Shown here piece by piece: positions 31,695-38,573 of a stretch of DNA of 42,597 bases. How positions within the stretch are numbered: position 1 is the stretch's first letter; each line of letters begins with the position of its first letter. Origin of the DNA: a virus. Both the position numbers and the translations under genes were made by a program. The notes under the pieces are model-generated. The model worked only from the letters and a program-made list of their open reading frames with translations. It ran no database searches and was not told the DNA's origin. The DNA lies in IMG/VR virus record IMGVR_UViG_3300047323_000683, positions 1 to 42,597 of that record, one strand, 5' to 3'.

Positions 31695-32214
31695 GTCAAC
31701 GCAAAAAACAACAGACCGCACTGCCTCTACCGGCGACCGGCGATCCGTCTCGAAGCCATTGAGGGGCTAAGGGAACACGGGAAAAACCTGTGGCGGACGA
31801 GGGTTACCGAACCGAGCGAATGACCCGGATATGCAGAGCGCCCCGCGAATCCCAGCGGCAGAAAGGGAGAGACAACGAATCGAATTAGCGCTCTGAGCCT
31901 CGGCAATGAGGAGCGCCGGACCTCATGTGGCGTGCCATTCCTTCCCTCGGAACCCAACTGGCACAGGGCTGCACTCCGCATGTTGTAAGTACCCAACGAC
32001 CATCCAGGCAACGCTGCTGATCAAGCCGGGATGAACAGGGAAGCCCGCCGCCAACACTCCATACCGAAACCTGCGATCAGCAAGCGGGGATTAGGCACCA
32101 GAAGCACCATCACCGCTGATGCAGTACCCCGGCCTGTCGCCAGTAGCGAGGCCGGGATTTCACCGATTGACCTTCTCGCGAGGGGCAAACGGGAAATCAC
32201 AGGGAGGCAGGAAA
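31695..32214 (+). other. Structured leader of plus-strand early operon
   Basis: About 520 bases without a convincing gene between boxA and the first clear gene. It holds at least two good stem-loops: 31888-31916 (GCGCT and CCTC arms pairing with GAGG and AGCGC) and 31932-31964 (GTGCC and TTCC arms pairing with GGAA and GGCAC). The repeated leader hairpin at 32157-32199 also lies here. The only open frame over 60 codons is the doubtful one at 32031. Confidence 0.5.
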
Positions 32215-32228
32215 ATGTCAGCAGATAG
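32031..32228 (+). CDS. Doubtful Arg-rich ORF (N-like?)
   Basis: A 65-residue frame starting MNREARRQHSIPKPAISKRG and ending SPIDLLARGKREITGRQENVSR. It is in the lambda N position, after boxA, with an Arg-rich N-terminus like N proteins. Against it: no good ribosome binding site, a 14-base overlap with the next gene, and it covers the repeated RNA hairpin at 32157. Listed only as a candidate. Confidence 0.25.
   Translation: MNREARRQHSIPKPAISKRGLGTRSTITADAVPRPVASSEAGISPIDLLARGKREITGRQENVSR
32157..32199 (+). repeat. Duplicated leader hairpin, copy A
   Basis: A GATTTC/GAAATC outer stem encloses CCG/CGG, TTG/CAA and CC/GG pairs with a short loop. It ends 15 bases before the start of the membrane-protein gene at 32215. 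Copy B lies at 32423-32464 before the next gene with the same outer stem. Confidence 0.65.
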
Positions 32229-32424
32229 CAGTTCGAACGCCGGCGGGATTTGCGTGCTGGCGATCCCGGGATTGATCGGGGTGGCGCTGGTGGCCCTGAA
32301 GTTGAACGGGCTTATCTGGTGCTCATGGTGGTGGGTGACCGCGCCATTCTGGGAAGTCGGCGCCAGCGCCGCAGTCGTCCTGGCCATCAAGTTCATGGCG
32401 ATACCAGCAAGGCGCTTTCACTGA
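32215..32424 (+). CDS. Small Fels-0-like transmembrane protein
   Basis: A 69-residue protein with two hydrophobic segments (GICVLAIPGLIGVALVALKL and WEVGASAAVVLAIKFMAI) around LIWCSWWWVTAPFW, the hallmark of the small Fels-0-type prophage membrane proteins. GGGAGG lies about 8-10 bases before the ATG at 32215. The stop TGA (32422-32424) touches the second leader hairpin. Function unknown. Confidence 0.8.
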   Translation: MSADSSSNAGGICVLAIPGLIGVALVALKLNGLIWCSWWWVTAPFWEVGASAAVVLAIKFMAIPARRFH

Positions 32425-32464
32425 TTTCGCCGGTTGGCCTTCATAGAGGGCCAGACGGGAAATC
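32423..32464 (+). repeat. Duplicated leader hairpin, copy B
   Basis: The same element as copy A: GATTTC/GAAATC outer stem, CCG/CGG, then TTGGCC pairing with GGCCAG. Where copy A has an A-G mismatch, copy B has a G-C pair. It lies between the stop of the membrane-protein gene and the start at 32481. Confidence 0.65.
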
Positions 32465-32480
32465 AACCGAGGGCGACAGA

Positions 32481-32876
32481 ATGTTCAAGTTCATGGCCAG
32501 GCTATTCGGCCGCAAGCCACCTGAAGCGATTCACGAACCACAGCCGGAGAAGCCGAAGGCTCACACGGCGGCCCCGGTGCCAAGGCCGACGCCCCCGGCG
32601 CGGACCGCATCCCCACCACCTATTCGCCGTGGCAGCTCGCCGCGATCTGCTGCCACGTCGGATCGACGAGACACCGACAACGGACTCAGCAACCCACTTC
32701 ACCCGCTGAACCCACTGAACCCGCTGGCATATAGCAGCGCCTCTGATGAGCCCACCAGGTCATCGTGTAGCGGGTACAGCAGCAGCGACAGTTACAGCAG
32801 CTCCAGCAGCAGCAGTGACAGCTCGAGCTGTTCATCGAGCGATAGCAGCTCGTCCAGCTCCAGCAGTAGCGACTGA
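32481..32876 (+). CDS. Small protein with extreme Ser-rich tail
   Basis: A 131-residue protein. The N-terminus MFKFMARLFGRKPPEA is amphipathic and basic, a possible membrane-surface helix. A Pro/Ala-rich linker follows (PVPRPTPPARTASPPP), then NPLHPLNPLNPLAYSS. The last 40 residues are almost all Ser with Asp and Cys, coded by AGC-type repeats. No family is recognised. The ATG at 32481 is preferred because the leader repeat ends 16 bases before it. Its sequence is not suited to a structural role; a disordered regulatory role is possible. Confidence 0.65.
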   Translation: MFKFMARLFGRKPPEAIHEPQPEKPKAHTAAPVPRPTPPARTASPPPIRRGSSPRSAATSDRRDTDNGLSNPLHPLNPLNPLAYSSASDEPTRSSCSGYSSSDSYSSSSSSSDSSSCSSSDSSSSSSSSSD

Positions 32877-32916
32877 ACAACCAGCGCCACGGCAGCACAG
32901 CCGACAAAGCCCGATC

Positions 32917-33088
32917 CCTGGTTCGCCAGGCCGCATCGGAGAGTGATAGAAGCGTGCCCAAGCGGGCTGCAGCGCTAGGATCGCAAAGCCCCGTAAATCT
33001 CCTGAGCCGGGCCTCCGGCCAATACTAGAAACGCGGCGGGAAACAAGCAGGGGTAGCGCCCTGGTGTTTCGATCACTCTCCGATGCGG
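32917..33088 (+). ncRNA. Candidate structured RNA element 1
   Basis: No supported gene is present. It starts with a hairpin CCTGG-TTCG-CCAGG (32917-32930), followed at once by CCGCATCGGAGAGTGAT (32931-32947). That strand pairs perfectly over 17 bp with 33072-33088. Inside the closed loop are more stem-loops: GCCC/GGGC near 32956-32967, GCCGG/CCGGC (33006-33019) and CAGGG/CCCTG (33048-33063). The result is a multi-branched fold. A related element lies at 33351-33519 with compensatory changes in the long stem. The strand is assigned from the operon direction. Confidence 0.55.
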
Positions 33089-33350
33089 ATGCGGCGTGGA
33101 AAGCAGACACGCAGCGCAACGAAGCTCCGAGCGCACCTGAACGACCGGAGGCATGGTATCCGCGCTTATCGATGGCGGACTAAGAGAGATTGGCGGAACC
33201 ATCGGGGCCATGACCGACCGCAGAGAGAAAGGCCTTGTCAGCCTTTGAGGATAGCCAGGTTAGCGTCTGGCCATCCGCATCACCTATTCGGCGAAAGCCT
33301 ACGGAAATGGGCGAACTACACGTATGAACCCCATATAAAAGTAATGGTGA

Positions 33351-33519
33351 CGTGGAAGTCCGGTGCAATCCCGGACCCGAGCGCCTGGTACTCCCCAGCA
33401 CCAGGCCGCATCGGGGTGTGATCTGTAACGAAGCATCTAAGTGCAGCGACGTGGTTGTTAATCGGGGAGTAGCTACCCCCGAGGGTGAGACAGACCTGCC
33501 AGATCACACCCCGATGCGG
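33351..33519 (+). ncRNA. Candidate structured RNA element 2
   Basis: The same plan as element 1. A hairpin CCTGGT/ACCAGG (33384-33405) is followed at once by a 19-base strand (33406-33424) that pairs perfectly with 33501-33519. The closed loop holds a CGGGG/CCCCG hairpin (33463-33481). Upstream is GTCCGG-TGCAATC-CCGGAC (33358-33376), a 7-base loop resembling a T-loop. Relative to element 1, two stem positions change on both strands so that pairing is kept. A strong terminator follows at 33663. Confidence 0.55.
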
Positions 33520-33662
33520 ACGAAGCCGCGGCCTATAACCGCCCACCTGCATTGCGTCTATCAACCCCCAGAGGATTTGCAGCCATGTAAGCGACAGCCC
33601 GCCAGCCCTGCCTCATGCAGCGCTCGCTTAAGCGTGACGTACGGAGGTGTACACCACGCACA

Positions 33663-33687
33663 AAGCCCGGTCCGCCGGGCTTTTTAT
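33663..33687 (+). terminator. Strong intrinsic terminator, plus strand
   Basis: AAGCCCGG/CCGGGCTT stem with loop TCCG followed by TTTTTATT. It closes the 790-base gene-free stretch that holds the two RNA-like elements. The gene at 33788 therefore needs read-through or its own promoter. Confidence 0.88.
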
Positions 33688-33787
33688 TGCCCGCGCTTAT
33701 CCGTCAGCACCCTCCCCTGCGCCTGACCGGCTCACAGCAGGCGGCCAGGGTGTTGACGAATAACCGCAGCCCAAAAAAGGAATAGCA

Positions 33788-34138
33788 ATGAACCACACTA
33801 TCCGTCAGCGCATCGCCATCCTGGATGGGTTGCGCGAGCGCAGCAACCTGGCCACCGCCGACTTTTACAGCCGGATCGGCCGCCCGGCACCGGCGCCAGC
33901 CCCTCGTTTTATCGTCGAGCCACGCGGCGACAACCACTTCAGCATCGTTGATCGCACCACCGGCCAGCGCCAGGGCCTGCACGTTGGCCATATGACTGCC
34001 TGCAACTGCGCCCAGCGCCTGGAAGACGAAGCCATGACGGTAAATGCGCCTGTCCCGTTCGCTCGCAAGCTGCTGCGCTGGACGGCCGTCATCGGCGTTG
34101 GTCTGGTGCTATTCGCTGCATACGGTGCCTCGCGATGA
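33788..34138 (+). CDS. Hypothetical protein with C-terminal membrane helix
   Basis: A 116-residue protein: a soluble N-terminal part (QRIAILDGLRERSNLATADFY), a small beta region (RFIVEPRGDNHFSIVDRTTGQRQGLHVGHMTACNCAQRLED) and a C-terminal hydrophobic helix (WTAVIGVGLVLFAAYGA), probably a tail anchor. AAGGA lies about 7 bases before the ATG. Function unknown. Confidence 0.75.
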   Translation: MNHTIRQRIAILDGLRERSNLATADFYSRIGRPAPAPAPRFIVEPRGDNHFSIVDRTTGQRQGLHVGHMTACNCAQRLEDEAMTVNAPVPFARKLLRWTAVIGVGLVLFAAYGASR

Positions 34139-34452
34139 TCGTCGGCGTACCCCAGGCGGACATTCGCAAACAGATCAAGGCCGACCTGGAACGGCAGATC
34201 GATGCTTTCCTCAATCGCGGTAAAGAGATCCTCGAGGTGCCCGCCGGCGCCAGCAAGGAGGCGCCTTTCTACGGCGCCACCGGCCACACCGAAAAGCTCC
34301 GGGCGAAACGTGATCGCATGGCCCCGGCGGTCCGCGAGCTGGCAGACAAAGGCATTGCGAAGAAAGGCATTGCGAAAGAGCTAAAGCTCAACGCCAGCAC
34401 GGTCGCGCTGATCCTCAAAGAAAACAAAATCACCATCGCAGCGGGGCATTAA
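34135..34452 (+). CDS. Hypothetical helix-turn-helix-like protein
   Basis: A 105-residue protein coupled to the previous gene by ATGA. The N-terminal half is a charged helix (ADIRKQIKADLERQIDAFLNRGKEIL). The C-terminal half (VRELADKGIAKKGIAKELKLNASTVALILKENK) looks like a helix-turn-helix for DNA binding. It contains a short duplicated unit (GIAKKGIAKE) coded by a near-perfect 15-base repeat. Regulatory function is an inference. Confidence 0.7.
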   Translation: MIVGVPQADIRKQIKADLERQIDAFLNRGKEILEVPAGASKEAPFYGATGHTEKLRAKRDRMAPAVRELADKGIAKKGIAKELKLNASTVALILKENKITIAAGH

Positions 34453-34546
34453 TGCGCCGCATACCGTCCCGGGCGAATCACCGTCGCCGACAAACCCAGC
34501 TCTCCCTCCCACCCAGCGGCCTCGCGGCCAAGCCGGAGAAATCCCC

Positions 34547-34900
34547 ATGTCCACACCTACCGATACAACCGAGTTCCTGAACGAGCTGAACGGCGGCGCG
34601 TTCGCCAGCCAGATCGGCTACGCAATCTCCGAAGTCGCCGCTGGCGTTGTCGAGCATGGCAAAGCCGGAAAGCTGGTCGTTACGCTCGATTTCAGCCAGA
34701 TCGGCGACTCCCACATGGTCAAGATCAAGCACAAGCTCGACTTCAAGGTGCCGACCAAGCGCGGTACCCGTAGCGAGAACACCGCGCTGGACACACCGAT
34801 GAATGTCGGCACAGGCGGCCAGGTGACGCTGTTCGCTGAAGCTCCGCACCCGGGGCAACTCTTCGAGCGCAACGAAACGCCGATCAAGCCGCGCACCTGA
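34547..34900 (+). CDS. Hypothetical protein upstream of DUF2303
   Basis: A 117-residue protein (TEFLNELNGGAFASQIGYAISEVAAGVVEHGKAGKLVVTLDFSQIGDSHMVKIKHKLDFKVPT). It has a beta-rich core and a C-terminal VTLFAEAPHPGQLF. It sits just before the DUF2303 gene, with which it is usually paired, and is preceded by a GC-rich hairpin leader. Possible role in recombination or nucleoid protection; unknown. Confidence 0.78.
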   Translation: MSTPTDTTEFLNELNGGAFASQIGYAISEVAAGVVEHGKAGKLVVTLDFSQIGDSHMVKIKHKLDFKVPTKRGTRSENTALDTPMNVGTGGQVTLFAEAPHPGQLFERNETPIKPRT

Positions 34901-34939
34901 TCCACCGCAACAACCTCCCTCCCCATAGAGACCTGACAC

Positions 34940-35755
34940 ATGTCCTTCACGAAAGAAGCACTCCAGCTCGTCAACGACAACGCGCTGATCGCCGCAGGCA
35001 AGACCCTGCCAACGTTCACGCCTACGGCCGTCATCCCGGAAGGCGCAAAAGTGCTGGACCTAGAGAAGTTCCAGGAAGGCCGCAGCCGCTTCCGTGGCGT
35101 CTTCGCCACTCATTCCCTTGCGGACTACAGCGTTTACGTTGCAGACCGAGCAGCAGCGGGCGCGCGCGGCTTCATCGACCAAGACGGCATGAGCTGCAAC
35201 GTACTGTTCAACATCGGTGATGCAGAAAAGCCTGGCCATGCCGATGACCGCGCCGTGCTGAAACTGAAGGCCACCGCCGGTTACAAGGCGGTTCAAGAAA
35301 TCGCCGGTAGCCCGATGAGCCAGAAGGACCTGAGCGACTGGATCGAAGACTGGCACCAGTACCTGACCCCGGTCGACGCCGACGACAACCCTGTGTCGCT
35401 GAGCAAGGCCATCGCAGCGGTCCGCACCATCACCGTCAAAGCTACCAGCGAGTCGGAGACCACCGTCGGCGATACCAGCGCCAGCCGCAGCGCAATGGAC
35501 CAGATCGAAGCCAAGAGCAAGGAAACGCTGCCCACGGCACTGCTGTTCAACGTTGTCCCGTTCGAAGGTTTGATCCAACAGGAAATTCGCCTGCGCGTAA
35601 CCGTGATCACCAGCGGCTCGGTGCCGGTGCTGAAGCTGCGTTGGATCGGCGAAGAAGTTCAGCGCGAGGCGATTGCGCAGGAGTTCAAGTCGGTGCTGGA
35701 AGACAAGATCGGGGGTGCGGCGAAGCTCTCGCTGGGCGCTTTCGATCCACGGTAA
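34940..35755 (+). CDS. DUF2303 family protein (YfdQ-like)
   Basis: A 271-residue protein of the DUF2303/YfdQ type (VLDLEKFQEGRSRFRGVFATHSLADYSVYV, LKLKATAGYKAVQEIAG, MSQKDLSDWIEDWHQYLTP, TLPTALLFNVVPFEGL). The family is frequent in early operons of lambdoid prophages; its function is unestablished. Its start follows a short leader 39 bases after the preceding stop. It is the last gene before the inserted minus-strand cargo gene. Confidence 0.9.
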   Translation: MSFTKEALQLVNDNALIAAGKTLPTFTPTAVIPEGAKVLDLEKFQEGRSRFRGVFATHSLADYSVYVADRAAAGARGFIDQDGMSCNVLFNIGDAEKPGHADDRAVLKLKATAGYKAVQEIAGSPMSQKDLSDWIEDWHQYLTPVDADDNPVSLSKAIAAVRTITVKATSESETTVGDTSASRSAMDQIEAKSKETLPTALLFNVVPFEGLIQQEIRLRVTVITSGSVPVLKLRWIGEEVQREAIAQEFKSVLEDKIGGAAKLSLGAFDPR

Positions 35756-35770
35756 TAGTTAGCTCAAGAG

Positions 35771-36682
35771 CTATCGCGGCTTTTGCTCGGTTCTCGGAGT
35801 TATTTTAGGGATGCTCTCGGAGGGGCTAACGATAGACTGTACGGATACGTCAGCCCCTTCAAACCTTTCCATAAAAATCGAGGCCATGGTTCTACCGGTT
35901 CTCTGGCTCTCTTCAAATGCAGCGATTATCTCTTCACCCTTGATCGGCCTGTTGGGAGCCATCACCATTGTTTGTATATTGAAGACCGATTCTGCCTCAT
36001 CGTCAGTTGGCGTCGTGTAATTCACTATATCGGCAGGATCAACGCTCATGGCGTCCTGCATTCCGAATCCATGAGCGCCGAAATCAAAGTGCATACCTGG
36101 TTCTTTTGCCAGCCTCATTTGAAATAGATCTTGATCACTGAAAGGCAAATGGTAGTCATTGAAGTTGATAAACTGACGACCATCTATTCTCATCTGAAAA
36201 TGATAATGCGGAAAATTTGAATGCCCTGAACCGTGACCAACAAAGTCGTTAGGCGAACAATCAAAAGACCACTCTATATTTTTCCATTTTATAGTGGAGC
36301 TAAGTACCTTCCCATCTGGAGCCTCAGCCACCAAATCGTTAATATTGGCAGCTATTCGCTCAGCGTTGGCGCACCATCTTAAGTAAGAACTAATATTGTG
36401 ATACCCAAATTTTTTTGCGATCAGAGTGATATCTTTATTTTTGAACTTACCCCTGCGCAGGAGCCAATGAACGCAGGGATCCTCTTTGCTAACCGTTTTG
36501 AAGTCTTTCTCACATAGATAACAAAAGTCTTTTTTGTAACCTTCGATAAAACTTTCGTGCTGAGAATGATGTTCTGCTTCATTAATTTCATTCCAGCGCG
36601 CAAGATCTTCGGGAGTGAATTTATCAAAATCAGCCTTTGCTCTCGCGACAGCTTTGTCAAAGTCAACAGCCATGTCTTTCAT
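35771..36682 (-). CDS. AT-rich cargo gene, uncharacterised zinc-type protein
   Basis: A 303-residue protein, the only large gene on this strand in the right-hand early region, and clearly more AT-rich than its neighbours. The N-terminal part has a probable zinc site: CYLCEKDF (Cys54, Cys57) and DPCVHWLL (Cys70, His72). A conserved-looking core follows (HSNFPHYHFQMRIDGRQFINFNDYHLPF, near 154-181), rich in His and aromatics. No signal or membrane segment. The start may be Met4 (36673), which has GGGAG 10 bases upstream. Position, strand and composition mark it as horizontally acquired cargo, possibly an exclusion or host-conversion function. I do not know the family's role. Confidence 0.8.
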   Translation of the reverse strand: MKDMAVDFDKAVARAKADFDKFTPEDLARWNEINEAEHHSQHESFIEGYKKDFCYLCEKDFKTVSKEDPCVHWLLRRGKFKNKDITLIAKKFGYHNISSYLRWCANAERIAANINDLVAEAPDGKVLSSTIKWKNIEWSFDCSPNDFVGHGSGHSNFPHYHFQMRIDGRQFINFNDYHLPFSDQDLFQMRLAKEPGMHFDFGAHGFGMQDAMSVDPADIVNYTTPTDDEAESVFNIQTMVMAPNRPIKGEEIIAAFEESQRTGRTMASIFMERFEGADVSVQSIVSPSESIPKITPRTEQKPR

Positions 36683-36827
36683 GCTCCCATTCGTTGTGCA
36701 CTCTGCGATGTCCTATGTATAGGCGAACGCCAAAGGATGTTCCAGCGTTATTAACTGCTCATTCCCCATTCACAAACCAAATTGCCACCATCCTCATGGA
36801 GGGCGGCGCGCACCCTGGAGAAAGCTG

Positions 36828-37403
36828 ATGATCCAAGGCCAGATATCCGATGCCCAGGTCGGGCTGCTGTGGCACACGCTTGGCCTTCGTCCTGAACTGG
36901 GCGAGCGTGGACGCCACCCCTATCGAAACTTCTACGGCACCTCCGTGGACGCGCCCGAAGCGCCAGACCTCGATGCGATGGTCGGTGCTGGCTTGATGGT
37001 GAGCACCAAGGCCCCGGCCTTCTGCCCCGCAGATGAAGTCGTCTGGCAGTCAACCGAGGATGGGAAGCGAGTGGCCATTGCCAGTCTGCCTCCCCCGCCC
37101 AAGCGAACGAACTTCGACGCCTATCTGGATACGGACGGCGGCTACGATAGCTTCCCCGAATTTCTTGGCATCAATCAGCCTAGATATCAGGAACGCGGCG
37201 GACGCGGAAATCGCGAATACAGAATGGTTCGCTACAGGCGCCGCAACGTCAGCCGCTTTCATAGCCAAGAATACCTGCAGCTCTGTGAGTCGGTAGAGGT
37301 CGCTGGCGATTGGTGCACGGCCAAAAAGGATGCCAAGGCCAGTTACAAATCAGCCCTCAACGCAGCTAGGCCCGCCCGGAAGGATCGCGGCGACGGCTTC
37401 TAA
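36828..37403 (+). CDS. Hypothetical early protein
   Basis: A 191-residue protein starting MIQGQISDAQVGLLWHTLGLRPELGERGRHPYRNFYGT. The N-terminal half resembles a small alpha/beta module; the C-terminal half is Arg/Lys/Gly-rich (GRGNREYRMVRYRRRNVSRFHS). GGAG lies 8 bases before the ATG. It restarts the plus-strand operon after the cargo gene, and the 145-bp gap before it must hold the cargo gene's promoter. Function unknown. Confidence 0.72.
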   Translation: MIQGQISDAQVGLLWHTLGLRPELGERGRHPYRNFYGTSVDAPEAPDLDAMVGAGLMVSTKAPAFCPADEVVWQSTEDGKRVAIASLPPPPKRTNFDAYLDTDGGYDSFPEFLGINQPRYQERGGRGNREYRMVRYRRRNVSRFHSQEYLQLCESVEVAGDWCTAKKDAKASYKSALNAARPARKDRGDGF

Positions 37404-37418
37404 TTCAACCCCCACCTT

Positions 37419-37449
37419 AACGAATCACGCCACCACCCAGGCGAGGACG
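37419..37449 (+). repeat. 31-bp leader repeat, copy 1
   Basis: A 31-bp sequence starting AACGAATCACG and ending GCGAGGACG is identical at 38539-38569. Both copies end a few bases before a start codon and contain a CGCC/GGCG hairpin followed by a GAGGA ribosome binding site. Confidence 0.9.
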
Positions 37450-37453
37450 CCCG

Positions 37454-38323
37454 ATGAACCCCTATGCCCTGAGCGGCAAGACCGTCGTGAGTTTTTCCGG
37501 CGGCCGCAGCAGCGCCTACATGCTGCGCCAAGTGCTCGACTGGAACGGCAACCACGAAGACCTGATAGTGCTGTTCGCTAATACCGGCAAAGAACATCCG
37601 GCCACCCTTGACTTTGTGCAGGACTGCGCCGAACGCTGGGGAGTGCCGATCACTTGGCTTGAATTCCGCGATGACGATGCAGGGTTTGCTGTAGTCGATT
37701 TCGCCAGCGCCAGCCGTGCGGGCGAACCATTCGAGGCGCTGATAAAGAAGCGCAGCTATCTACCGAACCCCGTCACCAGGTTCTGCACCATCGACCTGAA
37801 AATCCGGATCATCCACAAATACCTGCGCAGCATGGGCCTTTCGACCGAGGATGAGCCGGTGGGCATGATGACCGGCATTCGCGCTGATGAGCCCCGCCGG
37901 GTTGCAAAGATCCGCAACAGGGGCAGTACCAGCGAAAGTAAGCACGCCACAATGATCATGCCCTTGGCTGACGCCGGGGTCGGCGTTCAAGACGTCACTG
38001 ACTTCTGGGCGGCTCAGGCCTTTGACTTGATGCTGCCGACGATCAACGGAAGGACGCTCGAAGGCAACTGCGATTTGTGCTTCCTGAAGGGCGCTAAGCA
38101 GGTCTATTCGATCATCGCAAGTGATCAGGGGCAGCCAGAGCGCAAAGGCGATTGGTGGGCTCGACAGGAACGAAATGCCAAGTCGAGTAACGGAACAACC
38201 GGTGAAGGCGCACTGTTCCGTTTCGACCGGCCCAGCTACCAGCAGATGCTCGACTATTCAAACATTCAGATCGACATGTTTGCCGAGCACGACGAAGCCA
38301 TCGAGTGCTTTTGCGGAGATTGA
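37454..38323 (+). CDS. PAPS-reductase-like ATP-pyrophosphatase protein
   Basis: A 289-residue protein of the phosphoadenosine-phosphosulfate reductase/adenine-hydrolase superfamily. The PP-loop is SFSGGRSS (residues 13-20), then IVLFANTGKEHPATLDFV and MMTGIRADEPRRVAK. Cys111 (FCTIDLK), Cys206/Cys209 (CDLCFLKG) and Cys285/Cys287 (CFCGD) could bind an iron-sulfur cluster. Phage members occur in early operons; proposed roles include sulfur or nucleotide modification chemistry, none shown here. No dnd-type neighbours are present. It is preceded by the 31-bp leader repeat. Confidence 0.88.
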   Translation: MNPYALSGKTVVSFSGGRSSAYMLRQVLDWNGNHEDLIVLFANTGKEHPATLDFVQDCAERWGVPITWLEFRDDDAGFAVVDFASASRAGEPFEALIKKRSYLPNPVTRFCTIDLKIRIIHKYLRSMGLSTEDEPVGMMTGIRADEPRRVAKIRNRGSTSESKHATMIMPLADAGVGVQDVTDFWAAQAFDLMLPTINGRTLEGNCDLCFLKGAKQVYSIIASDQGQPERKGDWWARQERNAKSSNGTTGEGALFRFDRPSYQQMLDYSNIQIDMFAEHDEAIECFCGD

Positions 38324-38340
38324 CTTTATTTTCGCTTCCT

Positions 38341-38363
38341 TCCAAAAAACGGCCTTTTTTGGA
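38341..38363. other. A/T-arm stem-loop after PAPS-like gene
   Basis: TCCAAAAAA pairs perfectly with TTTTTTGGA around loop CGGCC. It lies 18 bases after the PAPS-like stop and could act as a weak terminator on either strand. Confidence 0.4.
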
Positions 38364-38423
38364 GCAGTGCCTACCCACTATTGATAACAGAGGAATATCC
38401 CTCTGCAATCAAGAATACCCAAA

Positions 38424-38495
38424 ATGAAGCCAGCCCTTTTTATCACCCTTCTCGTAGTCGTAGTCATTGCCCAATTCGGCGGCTGCATCAGCTAA
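38424..38495 (+). CDS. Possible 23-residue membrane peptide
   Basis: A short frame encodes a Lys, then a hydrophobic run (ALFITLLVVVVIAQFGG) and CIS at the end. It looks like a tiny membrane or lipoprotein-like peptide, as found in phage early operons. The ribosome binding site is poor, so it may not be translated. Confidence 0.35.
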   Translation: MKPALFITLLVVVVIAQFGGCIS

Positions 38496-38538
38496 CGCTT
38501 GAGGGCGGGCCAGCGATGGCCTGCCTTTCCCCTACTTC

Positions 38539-38569
38539 AACGAATCACGCCACCACCCAGGCGAGGACG
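38539..38569 (+). repeat. 31-bp leader repeat, copy 2
   Basis: Identical to 37419-37449. It ends 5 bases before the ATG at 38574 and supplies its GAGGA ribosome binding site. The exact copy suggests recent duplication or a conserved translation element. Confidence 0.9.
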
Positions 38570-38573
38570 AATC

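Noticed and set aside
31524-31823. 99-codon plus-strand ORF in the early leader
   Set aside because: It spans the operator, promoter and boxA, so it would start upstream of the transcription start; the composition is not protein-like.
33153-33248. 31-codon ORF between the two RNA-like elements
   Set aside because: GGAGG is only one base from the ATG, too close for good initiation, and the sequence has no recognisable pattern.
33358-33376. tRNA T-arm
   Set aside because: The 6-bp stem with a 7-base TGCAATC loop looks like a T-arm, but no acceptor, D or anticodon arm can be built around it.
33351-33519. Possible cobalamin riboswitch
   Set aside because: GGAAGTCCGGTGCAATC and GACCTGCC recall parts of the family, but the conserved GCCACTG core and the proper order of arms are missing, the context is a phage early operon with no B12 gene, and the sister element 1 lacks these motifs.
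32877-33690. Group I or group II intron, or known ribozyme
   Set aside because: I looked for intron core motifs, a domain V hairpin and a hammerhead CUGAUGA core and found none; flanking genes are intact and not split.
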